Translations under genes and position numbers: made by a program | Source of the DNA: Bythopirellula goksoeyrii | GTDB lineage: Bacteria > Planctomycetota > Planctomycetia > Pirellulales > Lacipirellulaceae | Direction of reading: 5' to 3' | Length of the DNA: 64,000 nucleotides | Assembly (NCBI RefSeq): GCF_008065115.1 | Contig: NZ_CP042913.1 | Location: 5,777,257-5,841,256 of the forward strand | Part shown: one piece after another, positions 44,975 through 54,657 of the stretch | How the letters are laid out: each line of letters starts with the position of its first letter | How positions within the stretch are numbered: the stretch's first letter is position 1 | The notes under the pieces: model-generated | Database searches by the model: none | Told to the model about the DNA's origin: nothing | What the model saw: only the letters and a program-made list of their open reading frames with translations

Positions 44975-45865
44975 CTATTTCAAATGGATTGTCATTTTCG
45001 CGCGTTGGCCCATGCCTGGTTGCACGACCCAGAAGCCGTCTTCTTTGATGTTTTCGACTTCGGCTCGTACAATGTAGTTGCCGCCGCTTTCGATCAGTTG
45101 GCCTACATGGACCACTTTGCCGGGCAAAGTAATTTCACGGCCACGAGCACGGGGAATCGCCACGGTCACATCACGGCCCTGGAGTTCATTGCGATCATAA
45201 TTCCTGGCGGGGACTTGGGCCTCGACGTACAAGGTGTCAAACCGCATCAGGGTAAGAATCGGGTCTCCCGGATTAACCCACTCCGATTTTTCGCGGTAGA
45301 GCTTGACGACCTCTCCTGTGAATGGGGCATGGATAACTCGCTTGTTCAAAGCGACCTGGGCGGCTTCGAGTTCCGCCCGCTTGGTGTCGGCTTCCAAGCT
45401 GGCCATTACGCGGTCTTTTTGCGCTTTCTCGGTTTGGAGTTCCGACTTCTTTACGACCAACTCTTTCTGAGTGATCTCGATATCAGGGACCGAGAAGGGC
45501 GTTCGCACGTTCGCTTCCTGGCTTTTCTCCAAATCGATCCTGGCAACATCCGTTGCCGCTTTCGAATAGCGCTCTTCAATGTCGTCTTTGACCCGCTCCT
45601 CGGCCGCTCTCAAACCAGCCTGGGCAGCTCTTACCGCAGCCTTTGCTTCGCGGTCGTCGATTACGGCAATTGTCTCTTTTTCCTTGACCTGCGATCCCTC
45701 GATTACAGGCAGTTCCATGAGAACACCATCCTTTTGTGCGGGAATCTCCACCTCGTCTTTCACTTTGACGATACATCGTTCAAAAACAGGGTCGGTGGTG
45801 GACTCGGCGGCGAGCGCAAATGGATTCGCGACGACGAGCAACAGAAGTGACAACAACATTCTCAT
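44975..45865 (-). CDS. HlyD-family periplasmic adaptor
   Basis: Start at ATG 45865 (296 residues), after an AGGA site; the longer frame starts 23 residues earlier. Signal peptide, then the lipoyl half-motif 'EVEIPAQKDGVLMELPVIEG', a long coiled coil (about residues 75-190), the second lipoyl half ('VIHAPFTGEVVKLYREKSEW') and a beta-barrel with 'GQLIESGGNYIVRAEVENIK'. Such adaptors bridge inner-membrane pumps and outer-membrane channels. It lies between the GAF-HlyD and PqqD/S2P/HlyD genes; no pump gene adjoins. Confidence 0.85.
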   Translation of the reverse strand: MRMLLSLLLLVVANPFALAAESTTDPVFERCIVKVKDEVEIPAQKDGVLMELPVIEGSQVKEKETIAVIDDREAKAAVRAAQAGLRAAEERVKDDIEERYSKAATDVARIDLEKSQEANVRTPFSVPDIEITQKELVVKKSELQTEKAQKDRVMASLEADTKRAELEAAQVALNKRVIHAPFTGEVVKLYREKSEWVNPGDPILTLMRFDTLYVEAQVPARNYDRNELQGRDVTVAIPRARGREITLPGKVVHVGQLIESGGNYIVRAEVENIKEDGFWVVQPGMGQRAKMTIHLK

Positions 45866-45984
45866 GGCTAGTTTCCTAGATATTCTCTTACATGTTTTAG
45901 TAGCCCTCGCCGGAAGGCGGGGGTGAGCGATCAACCCCGCACCTTCCGGAGAGGGCTAGTAAAGTTGGTATTGTGGCAACGAAG

Positions 45985-48123
45985 CTAGAGCCTGAACAAG
46001 ATCCGCGACTGCACGAATTCAAATAAGTCGTGCAACATCACATAGCCCACAGGCTGCTTGCCGCATAGGATCTTGGCTTTTGCGTCGGCCCCCACTTTGA
46101 GTTGATTCGCCGGATCGTCGACCAAGCGTTTCAGGTCTTCCTGTGGAAAAGAGACCCGGATGCGAACCGTGTTGCCTTCTTCCCCCATTACTTCGGCGCT
46201 GGTGTCGATTTCTTCGACGGTTCCGGTGAGATGCTCGGCGGAGTGAGTCGCCAGGATGAACGAGACCTGCAACTTAGCGTCAGGATCTTTCTCGCGAAGT
46301 TTCTGCTGATACTCAATGACGTGCCCCATCTTAGCTTCAGGGAGATAAATCTCTAGCTCCCAATCCTGGGAAGGATCGGCCACCTCCATCAAGCGATTTC
46401 CCGGACTCACACGACGATTTTCCAGCTTCTCCCGCACGCGAAAGGTGGTCACTTTCCCATCGATGGGGCTCTCGACCGTGAGTCGTTCTTTTTTCTGCTC
46501 CAAGAGTTCGTACTGTTTCTCCAAACTGATACGAGTCGCCTCAAGCTGAGCCAAACGTCCGGTGAGTTGTTCCATGTCGGCAGGGTCTTCCTGCGGATTG
46601 TTCAGGTGCATTTGTCGCTGACGATCCGTGGTGGCAATCTCCTCCAACGTGCTTGCTAGCTCCCCTTGCAACTCGGCAAACTGACCATCAAGGTCCAAGC
46701 TCTGCATGACGGCTAACACGTCTCCCTTTTTGACGGACTCCCCATGATTGACAGGAACTTTAGTCACAAGACCATCGATCCCGGCAAAGACGTTGCGGCG
46801 CACTTCGGGGAGCAGCTTGCCATCGGCCACCATGGTAAAATCGTAGGGAACTGTACAGAGTGCGAAAATGGCCCCCGCAATGGCAATCGCAGCCAGGAGC
46901 GTCTTGGGCAAATTTCGTGCGGTCAAGAGAACCTTGGTTTTGCCCAAGGCTCGCCACAAGGGCAAAAGAAACAACCCTTCGAAGTCCTGGGCATTGGTCA
47001 ACGACGTTGCACTATGGCGGCGCACTACATCGATTCGCTGCAGCATCCCTTCGGGGGGCCGGCTATCGACGAGCTGCTCGATGACAATGGCCCCTAGGAT
47101 GTTCTCGCGGCGTTTGTCTTTTTTGTCCTCGGGAGTCTCCTCAAGATCCTTGTCCGATTCCCGCAAAGGCAACACGGCCAACTGCTTGGTGTGCGATTCA
47201 TCAACGTAGGCGTTGACCGCTTTCTCCACTTGAGGAGCCAGATCGGCCGTGTCACCGGTAAACCAGAGGTCTTCCCCTGTGCGTGAGACCGTGGTCGCGA
47301 GATTCTTGAGCAACCTGACCACATTCGACCGCTTGTCAAATGTATCCTGTCCGCTGATGGCCGAGACTTCGTACTTGGATCCCTTGCGCAATACCACCGT
47401 GACACGGTCGCAACCGATTAAGCGGCGTCCCTCGTTGGCAATTGTGTAGGCCGTTTCGCGTGAGTCGAGCGCCTTGTGTACAAGCGTCGTAAAAGCTTCG
47501 AGCTGCTCCCACAAGGTTTGCTTGGTGGCGAAATGCAAGAGACGACGATTCTTGAGGTACTCTCCTGCCAAGTCGCTGATCTGCACCAGAAATCGCAGAT
47601 AGCCACGCTGCGTGGTTGGCCGTCCCCCAGTGCGCTGAAAGACTTCCATCACCCCTTCGACTCCCCGATCGCTCACTATCGGCGCGAGCACCAAGAGATA
47701 CTCTGTGGGATTCGCGGCGGCCTCTTCGTTTTCAGCGTCGCCTCCTGAATAAGGAGGAATGATCGTCGGCTCTGCCTTGCCAATCACTTGCGTAAGCAAT
47801 CGGCCATGCTGAACCTGGGCTTCTTCGCTTTGAGCTAATCCAGTCTCACGAAGATTGACCTGATACTCAAGTTTTAACGGACCACCCTCTTCGAGCATCC
47901 AGACAACGCCACTGACAGCCGCTAACGCCGAAACGGTCTTGTCCATCGTGGCCGAGAAAAACTCATTCGGCTCGATTTCCGATTTGCTCAGCTGAACAAC
48001 TTCTTGGACAAGACTTTGAATCTCAAACTTTGCGCGCTGAATCGCCTCGTCATCGAGCGACGCGCCAGCCCCCTGGCCGGCAGTGGCTTGGGATGGATCC
48101 GAGGAAGAAGAAGATGTCGACAC
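45985..48123 (-). CDS. GAF-domain / HlyD fusion protein
   Basis: 712 residues. After a serine-rich start come two GAF-like domains (about residues 40-180 and 200-375), one transmembrane helix near 405-425 ('LLAAIAIAGAIFALCTVPYD'), then the HlyD half-motif 'VFAGIDGLVTKVPVNHGESV', a coiled coil and the C-terminal barrel. The cytoplasmic GAF part could sense a ligand and control the adaptor. First gene of the three-gene operon, reading away from the palindromic repeat at 48154-48224. Confidence 0.85.
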   Translation of the reverse strand: MSTSSSSSDPSQATAGQGAGASLDDEAIQRAKFEIQSLVQEVVQLSKSEIEPNEFFSATMDKTVSALAAVSGVVWMLEEGGPLKLEYQVNLRETGLAQSEEAQVQHGRLLTQVIGKAEPTIIPPYSGGDAENEEAAANPTEYLLVLAPIVSDRGVEGVMEVFQRTGGRPTTQRGYLRFLVQISDLAGEYLKNRRLLHFATKQTLWEQLEAFTTLVHKALDSRETAYTIANEGRRLIGCDRVTVVLRKGSKYEVSAISGQDTFDKRSNVVRLLKNLATTVSRTGEDLWFTGDTADLAPQVEKAVNAYVDESHTKQLAVLPLRESDKDLEETPEDKKDKRRENILGAIVIEQLVDSRPPEGMLQRIDVVRRHSATSLTNAQDFEGLFLLPLWRALGKTKVLLTARNLPKTLLAAIAIAGAIFALCTVPYDFTMVADGKLLPEVRRNVFAGIDGLVTKVPVNHGESVKKGDVLAVMQSLDLDGQFAELQGELASTLEEIATTDRQRQMHLNNPQEDPADMEQLTGRLAQLEATRISLEKQYELLEQKKERLTVESPIDGKVTTFRVREKLENRRVSPGNRLMEVADPSQDWELEIYLPEAKMGHVIEYQQKLREKDPDAKLQVSFILATHSAEHLTGTVEEIDTSAEVMGEEGNTVRIRVSFPQEDLKRLVDDPANQLKVGADAKAKILCGKQPVGYVMLHDLFEFVQSRILFRL

Positions 48124-48153
48124 AGGCGTTAAGCGTTGAAAATAAGGTTTTCA

Positions 48154-48224
48154 GTAGGGTGGGCACTGCCCACCAATTTCAAAACGAATCGAATATGGCT
48201 ATTGGTGGGCAGTGCCCACCCTAC
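48154..48224. repeat. 71-bp element with perfect 24-bp inverted ends
   Basis: Positions 48154-48177 and 48201-48224 are perfect inverted copies of one 24-base sequence beginning GTAGGGTGGGCACTGCCC. Each arm contains its own smaller palindrome (GGTGGGCA / TGCCCACC). This resembles the GGTGGGC-type repeats of planctomycete genomes. No coding potential. Confidence 0.85.
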
Positions 48225-48530
48225 GCTAATTCTATATTCTCTGCCCCAATAGAGTTACGTCAAACTCGCTCAGTACCTTTGAATGTCTCCACCTCCCCCC
48301 TGGAATCGTCAAAACCCTCGCAATTCGCCCTAAAGCCTCCCGAATAGGTGTCAAAAGCCAAATTCAAGAGACCTCATGGTTACCCAGCAGGACAGATAGC
48401 CTATCCATTTGCAGACGCCCACCTTGGTTTGTGGTATTAAAAATGGTAATATTAGAGAGCTTGGCGCAGTAACTCCCCACAGAGCGAATGTCAGGCACAT
48501 CGGTAACCAGTTATCTCACTCGGAGAATCT
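48225..48530. other. Intergenic stretch upstream of infA
   Basis: No gene or RNA is recognised. The AT-rich part near 48430-48455 (TTGTGGTATTAAAAATGGTAATATT) may carry the infA promoter, but spacing to a -35 box is not convincing. Confidence 0.35.
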
Positions 48531-48755
48531 ATGACGAAGCAGAAGGAAGAAGCCCTGGAAGTTGAAGGGGTAGTAACACAAGCCCTAGCAAATACCCGAT
48601 TTCGCGTCGAAATCGAGGGGGGGCACATTGTAACGGCCCACGTGGCCGGAAAAATGCGTAAACACTTTATCCGCATTGTTCCCGGAGACAAAGTCCGGGT
48701 AGAACTCTCGCCCTATGATCTCACCAAGGGCCGAATTACCTTCCGTGAGCGGTAA
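48531..48755 (+). CDS. infA: Translation initiation factor IF-1
   Basis: 74 residues with the S1-type OB fold typical of IF-1: '[20 protein letters not shown]', '[20 protein letters not shown]' and '[18 protein letters not shown]'. A GGAG sequence precedes the ATG. IF-1 binds the A site of the 30S subunit during initiation. It is a single gene here rather than in a ribosomal protein operon. Confidence 0.95.
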   Translation: MTKQKEEALEVEGVVTQALANTRFRVEIEGGHIVTAHVAGKMRKHFIRIVPGDKVRVELSPYDLTKGRITFRER

Positions 48756-49041
48756 GCCGCGCCGGACAGACCATTCGACGCTAGCTTGAGCTTTTCTCGC
48801 GTCCGAACGCTCTAGTGGTGGCCTCCAGCCACCATCCCGTGTAGCCCATGGATGGATTCCACCGCTACTTTGCGGGAATTTCTGCCAATATTCTGGCAAG
48901 AACCTCGTCGTGGTGTGCGTATAACAGTATAACTAGCTCCCAGCATATTAAACTTTTGGCGGAGGCAGGAACTACATTCCTGTGTGCCGCGTAATGCAGG
49001 CAGCCCTTGCGGCCCCTATCTACAACCTACGGAGAATCACT

Positions 49042-50721
49042 GTGAAAATTCGAATGACCCGCTCACTCTGGCCGATGGCCTTATTACTCGCCTTTAGCTG
49101 TGTGTCCCTCGTCCAAGCACAGACTCAGCCTGCCGGTGAAATGAAGCCAATGGCTATCTTGACCATCTCTGGCTACGACGAACTCAAGGAAGACATCAAC
49201 TTCCTGGGCTCTCTGGCTGGGCAACCTCAGTTGGCCGCGCAGTTCGAACCTTTCATCATGGGGTTTGTGCAAGGACTCAACAAGACACAATCACTCGGCG
49301 TCGTGGTACAAACCGACGGCATGAACTTTGCCGGCGCCGTCTGCTTGCCAATCAAAGACTTTGCTACCTTCCTAACGAACCTCAAGGCCTTTGGAATCCA
49401 ATCTTCGGACGCCGGAAACGGAATCACGCAGATCTCGGCCAACGGCCAAACCTTGTTTGGCAAGCAGGGCAAGGATTGGGCCTACCTCTCGATGATGCCC
49501 CAGATGTTGGAGAATTTGCCGGAGAATCCCGACAGGATTTTTGCGTCGCTTACTGATGAGTACGACATTGGCCTCAGGGCAAATGTCCAAAATGTCCCTG
49601 AGGCCTATCGCCAGATGCTCATCCAGCAGATCAAGGCTGGCATGGAAGCAGGCATGAAGCCCATGCCGAACGAAAGCGATGAGAAGTTTCAAGCTCGCAA
49701 GCAGATGACCACGGTCCAAGTAGAACAACTCGAGCGAGCTATCAATGAAATCAACGAGCTGACGGTTGGGCTTGCGATCGATAGCAAACAGCAGCGTACT
49801 TTTTTCGACTTCGCCTACACTGCCGTGGCTGGTTCCCAGTTGGCAGAGCAACTTGCGGACATGGCGAATACGACAACTAACTTCGCTGGATTCTTTCAGC
49901 CCAATGCGGCCGGCATGTTGATGCTCGCCTCGAAAATGCAGGAAGCCGACATCGCGCAAATGGAGCAAATGGTTGGAGCTGCCCGCAAGCAAATTGAGAC
50001 AGCAATTGACGAAGAGTCCGACCTTCCAAACGATCAGGCCAAGGAAACCGCCAAGAGTGCGGCTAACGATTTCATTGACGCCATGGTCGCCACCTTCAAG
50101 GCAGGCGTCATGGACGGTGGAGCGGTTCTCAATCTCACACCTGAATCGCTTTCCCTGGTAGCGGGAGGCTTCATTGCTGACCCCGCCAAAGTGGAAAGCG
50201 GCTTAAAGAAACTCGCCGAGTTGGGTAAGAATGAACCCGACATGCCGACCGTGAATTGGAATGCTGAGAGTCATGCTGGGGTGAGCTTCCACACCTTGAG
50301 CGTTCCCACTCCGGACGAAGAAGAACCTCGTCAACTTTTCGGCAATACCATCGAAATGGCCGTCGGGATCGGCAAACAGTCGGTTTACTTTTCGCTAGGG
50401 CGTGATGCTATCGCAGCGGCGAAAAAAGTCATCGATGAATCCGCCGCCAATCCAGGCAAAGCGATTGCTCCCATGGAAATGAGCGTCTCCGTGGGACAGG
50501 TTTTGAAAACGGTGGCCGCCTTGAACCCCGAGGAAGAAACGGTGCAGATGATTTCAGACGCTTTGGAGAATGAGACCGCTGGTCGTGACCATGTGCGAAT
50601 CGTTGCCCAACCGATTGAGAATGGAGTCCGCTCCCGCTTCGAGATCGAAGAAGGCGTCATGCGAGCCATCGCCGTCGGCGTCCAGGCCCAACAGATGCAA
50701 GCCGCAGGTGCTGGTCGCTAA
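49042..50721 (+). CDS. Secreted planctomycete protein of unknown function
   Basis: 559 residues from GTG 49042, placed 7 bases after GGAG; the frame extends further upstream without support. Signal peptide ending near 'LVQAQ', then a mixed alpha/beta region without recognised domains ('ILTISGYDELKEDINFLGSL', 'GVSFHTLSVPTPDEEEPRQLF'), ending 'GVMRAIAVGVQAQQMQAAG'. It may be a large periplasmic or surface protein. A Rho-independent terminator follows at 50765-50800. Confidence 0.7.
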   Translation: MKIRMTRSLWPMALLLAFSCVSLVQAQTQPAGEMKPMAILTISGYDELKEDINFLGSLAGQPQLAAQFEPFIMGFVQGLNKTQSLGVVVQTDGMNFAGAVCLPIKDFATFLTNLKAFGIQSSDAGNGITQISANGQTLFGKQGKDWAYLSMMPQMLENLPENPDRIFASLTDEYDIGLRANVQNVPEAYRQMLIQQIKAGMEAGMKPMPNESDEKFQARKQMTTVQVEQLERAINEINELTVGLAIDSKQQRTFFDFAYTAVAGSQLAEQLADMANTTTNFAGFFQPNAAGMLMLASKMQEADIAQMEQMVGAARKQIETAIDEESDLPNDQAKETAKSAANDFIDAMVATFKAGVMDGGAVLNLTPESLSLVAGGFIADPAKVESGLKKLAELGKNEPDMPTVNWNAESHAGVSFHTLSVPTPDEEEPRQLFGNTIEMAVGIGKQSVYFSLGRDAIAAAKKVIDESAANPGKAIAPMEMSVSVGQVLKTVAALNPEEETVQMISDALENETAGRDHVRIVAQPIENGVRSRFEIEEGVMRAIAVGVQAQQMQAAGAGR

Positions 50722-50764
50722 TTTCGCCCCCGGCGAGCCTGCTTCAGCAGGCTGAGAGGTTCCG

Positions 50765-50800
50765 AACCGAGACTGGCAATTAGCTGGTCTCGGTTTTTTT
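50765..50800 (+). terminator. Rho-independent terminator
   Basis: AACCGAGAC (50765-50773) pairs with GTCTCGGTT (50787-50795), followed by a run of five T. A second stem (AGCCTGC-TTCA-GCAGGCT, 50737-50754) lies just before it. Confidence 0.9.
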
Positions 50801-51092
50801 ATTCTAAATTCGGTGAGTCGCCAGCCGGGGCAGATTGTGTACGAGGAGCAGGAGCCCCTCGCAACAAACCCTCAGTATTTAAATCTTCATCAATCTCAGG
50901 CCAATGAATACCATAGCCTCCTCCAGCAATCTCCCAGTTCTGGCGCTCCGCAGGTGAGGCATTCGCGAGGCGAGGATACCACAGCAATGGCACTGAAATC
51001 GACCGGCCATCATGCAGCGCAACTGAGAGCGTCTCGTCTGTGAATTCCACACCTGCGACCCGTTCATCAGCTCTCAACGCCAAAGTGCCCAT
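50799..51092 (-). CDS. DUF2442 protein (partner of DUF4160)
   Basis: 97 residues with the DUF2442 core 'DGRSISVPLLWYPRLANA' and 'WEIAGGGYGIHWPEIDEDL'. DUF2442 proteins are small, often paired with an upstream DUF4160 gene in a toxin-antitoxin-like module. Here that partner (51242-51468) is broken and separated by a repeat. The gene converges with the secreted protein gene and overlaps its terminator by a few bases. Confidence 0.85.
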   Translation of the reverse strand: MGTLALRADERVAGVEFTDETLSVALHDGRSISVPLLWYPRLANASPAERQNWEIAGGGYGIHWPEIDEDLNTEGLLRGAPAPRTQSAPAGDSPNLE

Positions 51093-51157
51093 GCCAAGCC
51101 TCCAACAACTCTTTGTGCTACTAACAGTTCAATTCTTCGCAGCCTACAAAAATTATC

Positions 51158-51241
51158 TAAACGCAGAGGACGCGGAGTCGCGAAGATACGCAGAGAATCC
51201 TTATAATCCCTCCTCTGCGCCTCGGCGATCTCTGCGTTTAA
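51158..51241. mobile_element. Gene-less copy of the CGCAGAG element
   Basis: The left end (51158-51195) and right end (51213-51241, reading inwards) match the ends of the GxxExxY element at 24793-25272, with an inner stretch of about 20 bases and no gene. It lies exactly between the DUF4160 remnant and DUF2442, suggesting insertion of a MITE-like derivative. Confidence 0.6.
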
Positions 51242-51468
51242 TTGATATTCGGTTGCGGTCACCGGCTGCGCTGGGATGATTGTGAATCAACTTCTGAATC
51301 TGCCTCAATTCATGTGCCCTGAAACCTAAATTACTTGCCAACGACACCGGGTCGAGCCAAAAACTTGACCGAGAATCGCTCACGATCCACATGGACATGC
51401 GGAGGCTCGCCAAGTTCATGGCTCCAAAAGTAGAATCGGTAGGGTCCACTCCGCAAGACTGTCGGCAT
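51242..51468 (-). pseudogene. DUF4160 gene broken by a frameshift and the CGCAGAG repeat
   Basis: From ATG 51468 the frame starts with 'MPTVLRSGPYRFYFWSHE' and 'EPPHVHVDRERFSVKF', the classic start of DUF4160. The second half ('FWLDPVSLASNLGFRAHEL') is in another frame: the T5 run at complement 51359-51363 has one T too many. After about 70 residues the frame runs into the repeat at 51158-51241, so the normal C-terminus is missing. It was probably the upstream partner of the DUF2442 gene. Confidence 0.7.
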
Positions 51469-51549
51469 ACGCTATATTCTACTTGGTACATGCTCACGAA
51501 GCCAGACAACTCCTCTTTACAGAAATTGTGGCGACCGAATAAGACCATC

Positions 51550-52068
51550 ATGCAAAAAACTTCTCTCGTACTGACAGTCCTGGGCCAAGATCATCCTGGT
51601 CTGGTCGATTCACTTGCCGCGATTGTGGCGGAACATGGAGGCAACTGGGTTGAGAGTCGCATGGCCCATCTCGCGGGACAATTCGCCGGAATCTTGCGCG
51701 TGGAAGTCGATCCCCAACAGGCCGAGTCACTCACTGCCGCCATCAAGAAACTCACCGCGAGTGGTTTGGAATCGATGGTGTGTGCCGATCCCATTGGGTC
51801 AAGCGTCGAAGGGGGCAACGTGATCGAGCTCGATCTTGTCGGCCTCGACCAACCTGGCATCGTCCGCAAAGTAAGTCAGGTACTCGCCGAACGCGGTGTC
51901 AATGTAGAGCAGTTAGCAACTGAGTGTCTTGCGGCCCCCAACACGGGTCAAAGCCTCTTTCACGCTACGGCGAAATTGCGCCTGCCGGAAGGCTTGGAAG
52001 AGGGCACCCTGCGAGGCGCGCTCGAGCAAGTCGCGGCGGACTTGATGGTGGAGTTGAAGCTGGAATAA
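51550..52068 (+). CDS. Two-ACT-domain protein (GcvR-like)
   Basis: 172 residues from ATG 51550; the upstream frame is not supported. Two ACT domains are visible: 'LVLTVLGQDHPGLVDSLAAI' near the start and 'IELDLVGLDQPGIVRKVSQVL' in the middle. This is the layout of GcvR-like regulators of glycine cleavage and related amino-acid-responsive proteins. The ligand is not known here. Confidence 0.8.
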   Translation: MQKTSLVLTVLGQDHPGLVDSLAAIVAEHGGNWVESRMAHLAGQFAGILRVEVDPQQAESLTAAIKKLTASGLESMVCADPIGSSVEGGNVIELDLVGLDQPGIVRKVSQVLAERGVNVEQLATECLAAPNTGQSLFHATAKLRLPEGLEEGTLRGALEQVAADLMVELKLE

Positions 52069-52175
52069 GGGATGTCAGGGTCAGACGTCACACAATGTGA
52101 CCTCACCCATGACTCGAAACTCGCCACCATTATTTTGGCCCTAAAGCACATTGTCGAGTTCGGTCATGAAATCAC

Positions 52176-53072
52176 CTAACGAGGCTTCACGGCAAAGATG
52201 CGGACGCTCGCAGCGAAATCGTTCACGTTGTACCGCCGCAGGAGGTCGGCTAACTGGGCGTGCACGTCGCCCGAGAGGGGCGGTGCTCCACAGCACTCCT
52301 GCGTTTCAAGAATTTCTATTCCATTGCCAGCGCTCGCCGCTGGGACGCAGCAAGCCGCATTCTCCGCTTGGGCGTAAGCGTTCAGGTCGGAACCCGTGTC
52401 TTGGATCTTGACCGCCCCGAAACCTGCCGCCTCAAGCTCGCTCTCATATTGGGCAATGGGTATCGCCCCGGCGATGCAGCCGATGTACGCCGGTAGGTTC
52501 TCGCTGACTTCGGCGGGGAGCGGCTTTTTTAGAGCGATATCGCTCACCGCGAACCGGCCACCCGGCTTTAGAACGCGATACACTTCGCGAAGCACCGCAC
52601 TCTTGTCTGGGGCGAGGTTGATGACACAATTGCTGATGACACAATCGACGGTGCCATCTGCGAACGGCAGGCTGTCAATTGTCGAAAGATGGAACTCGAC
52701 ATTTGCGAACGGCTTGCCTCCGTCTGCCTTCGCTGCATTGCGGCGCGCAAGATCGATCATCTCTTGGCTCATGTCGATGCCAACTGCTTTCCCCGTAGGG
52801 CCCACCTTGGGAGATGCCAAAAACACATCGAGTCCGCCCCCGCAGCCAAGGTCCACAACCACTTCTCCCGGTCGCAGCCCCGCGGTTGCCAAAGGATTGC
52901 CACATGAGAGTCCCATGTTGGCTTCAGCGGGAATTGATGCAAGTTCGTCTGCGGAATAACCAAACGCCTCGGCCACCGCCTTTACTCCCGCGTGGTCGCT
53001 CGACAGTCCCTTCGTGGCGACGGACGAATACTGAGTGCGAACTTCTTCGAGAATTGATTTGGAATCCGTCAT
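52176..53072 (-). CDS. arsM: Arsenite methyltransferase
   Basis: 298 residues from ATG 53072, preceded by GGAGAACC. The SAM-binding motif '[16 protein letters not shown]' is clear, and the arsenic-binding cysteines of ArsM are present in '[10 protein letters not shown]', '[13 protein letters not shown]' and '[10 protein letters not shown]'. It methylates arsenite to mono- and dimethylated species. The start codon overlaps the acr3 stop (ATGA), so it is the last gene of the arsenic operon. The C-terminal third contains additional cysteine pairs (ACC, ECC). Confidence 0.93.
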   Translation of the reverse strand: MTDSKSILEEVRTQYSSVATKGLSSDHAGVKAVAEAFGYSADELASIPAEANMGLSCGNPLATAGLRPGEVVVDLGCGGGLDVFLASPKVGPTGKAVGIDMSQEMIDLARRNAAKADGGKPFANVEFHLSTIDSLPFADGTVDCVISNCVINLAPDKSAVLREVYRVLKPGGRFAVSDIALKKPLPAEVSENLPAYIGCIAGAIPIAQYESELEAAGFGAVKIQDTGSDLNAYAQAENAACCVPAASAGNGIEILETQECCGAPPLSGDVHAQLADLLRRYNVNDFAASVRIFAVKPR

Positions 53073-54172
53073 GATGGTTCTCCAGTACCTATTTGGACGT
53101 TTGAAAAAATGCGTCGTTGAAACCAAAACGCGACGCTGACTAAGCCAATCATCACCGGCACCTCGACCAAAGGACCGATGACCGCAGCAAACGCCACTCC
53201 AGAGTTGATGCCGAACACGGCGATGGCGACCGCAATCGCCAACTCAAAATTGTTGCTCGCAGCCGTGAAGGCTAACGTCGTGGTCTTGGAGTAGTCCGCC
53301 CCAATCTGGTGGCCCATGAAAAAGCTCACCAAGAACATGACCACGAAGTAAATGAGCAATGGTACCGCGATCAGTAGGACGTCGTAGGGAATGCGAACAA
53401 TCTGGTCCCCCTTGAGGCTGAACATCACCAGGATTGTGAACAGAAGTGCCACCAGCGTGAGAGGGCTGATCTTGGGTATAAAAACCTGCTCATACCAGTC
53501 ACGGCCCTTCGCCTTGAGGAGCACGAAACGTGTGACCATCCCTGCCAAGAAAGGTATGCCAAGATAGATAAATACACTCTCGGCGATCTGTCCCATACTG
53601 ACCACCACGACACTCCCTTCGAGCCCCAGCAGCGGTGGGAGCCAGGTAATAAAAAACCAGGCGTAAACACTATAGAACAGCACCTGGAAAACACTGTTGA
53701 AGGCGACGAGGCCAGCGGCATACTCGGTGTCGCCCTTGGCCAGATCGTTCCACACGATGACCATCGCAATACAGCGGGCCAACCCAATGAGAATCAGCCC
53801 CGTCATGTATTCAGGGTAATCGCGTAAGAAAATCACTGCCAATGCGAACATCAGCACGGGGCCGATCACCCAGTTTTGGACAAGCGAGAGTCCCAGAATC
53901 TTCCAGTTGCGAAAAACGTCCCCCAGTTCCTCGTACTTCACCTTTGCCAAGGGCGGATACATCATCAGAATCAGCCCGATGGCGATCGGCAGGTTCGTCG
54001 TACCGACTTGAAACCGATTGATGAATCCTTCGGTCCCTGGCAGAAAGTAGCCCACAGCAACGCCAACAGCCATCGCCAGAAATATCCAGAGCGTAAGAAA
54101 ACGATCAAGAAAACCGAGCCTGCCATGGGGGCAGCCGAGCGGCTCACATACCTCAGCTTTGACATCATCCAT
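53069..54172 (-). CDS. acr3: Arsenite efflux transporter, Acr3 family
   Basis: Start at ATG 54172 (367 residues), following a GGAG site inside the arsC gene. Ten transmembrane segments. The conserved cysteine is in '[19 protein letters not shown]', and other features are '[11 protein letters not shown]' and the final '[13 protein letters not shown]'. Acr3 exports arsenite from the cell using the proton motive force. It overlaps both arsC and arsM slightly, supporting one transcript. Confidence 0.93.
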   Translation of the reverse strand: MDDVKAEVCEPLGCPHGRLGFLDRFLTLWIFLAMAVGVAVGYFLPGTEGFINRFQVGTTNLPIAIGLILMMYPPLAKVKYEELGDVFRNWKILGLSLVQNWVIGPVLMFALAVIFLRDYPEYMTGLILIGLARCIAMVIVWNDLAKGDTEYAAGLVAFNSVFQVLFYSVYAWFFITWLPPLLGLEGSVVVVSMGQIAESVFIYLGIPFLAGMVTRFVLLKAKGRDWYEQVFIPKISPLTLVALLFTILVMFSLKGDQIVRIPYDVLLIAVPLLIYFVVMFLVSFFMGHQIGADYSKTTTLAFTAASNNFELAIAVAIAVFGINSGVAFAAVIGPLVEVPVMIGLVSVAFWFQRRIFSNVQIGTGEPS

Positions 54173-54602
54173 GATTTGCATTCTCCAACGCACCAGGCAG
54201 CGAGGCAACAAAATCACGGATTTCGTCGCGGACACGCCGATAGTGGGCAATCCCTTCTTCCTCGGTCTCCGATTCGCGGGCCAGACGTGGTGGGTCGTCG
54301 AACGGGCAATGAATCACCCGAGCGTCTCCTGGAAACACCGGGCACGATTCAGCCGCGTTATCACAAACAGTCACCACGTAATCGAACTGAACGTGCTTCA
54401 AATCATCGACGTGCTGAGACTTTTGGTCTGTGATGTCGACGCCTGCCTCGGCCATTACCTTCACTGCATTGGGATTGAGCCCGTGGGTCTCGATGCCTGC
54501 CGAATAAGCATCAATTGTGTCAGCCTTGAGCTGACGGGCCCAGCCTTCAGCCATCTGGCTGCGACAGGAGTTTCCAGTGCAGAGGAAGAGTATCTTAGGC
54601 AT
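54165..54602 (-). CDS. arsC: Arsenate reductase, thioredoxin-linked LMW-phosphatase type
   Basis: 145 residues. The phosphatase-like loop '[13 protein letters not shown]' carries the first catalytic cysteine, and the redox cysteines are in '[16 protein letters not shown]'. It reduces arsenate to arsenite using thioredoxin. It lies 55 bases after arsR and overlaps acr3 by 8 bases. Confidence 0.93.
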   Translation of the reverse strand: MPKILFLCTGNSCRSQMAEGWARQLKADTIDAYSAGIETHGLNPNAVKVMAEAGVDITDQKSQHVDDLKHVQFDYVVTVCDNAAESCPVFPGDARVIHCPFDDPPRLARESETEEEGIAHYRRVRDEIRDFVASLPGALENANHG

Positions 54603-54657
54603 TATTGTCTGGTTTTCTTATCAATTCGTGCTTGTTTTTCTAGGTTCACTGGCCACT

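Noticed and set aside
44984-45850. 288-codon plus-strand frame opposite the HlyD gene
   Set aside because: Antisense of a well-supported adaptor gene.
52087-52101. GTCACA-CAA-TGTGAC palindrome as a regulator site
   Set aside because: Short and without a context such as a nearby promoter; could be chance.
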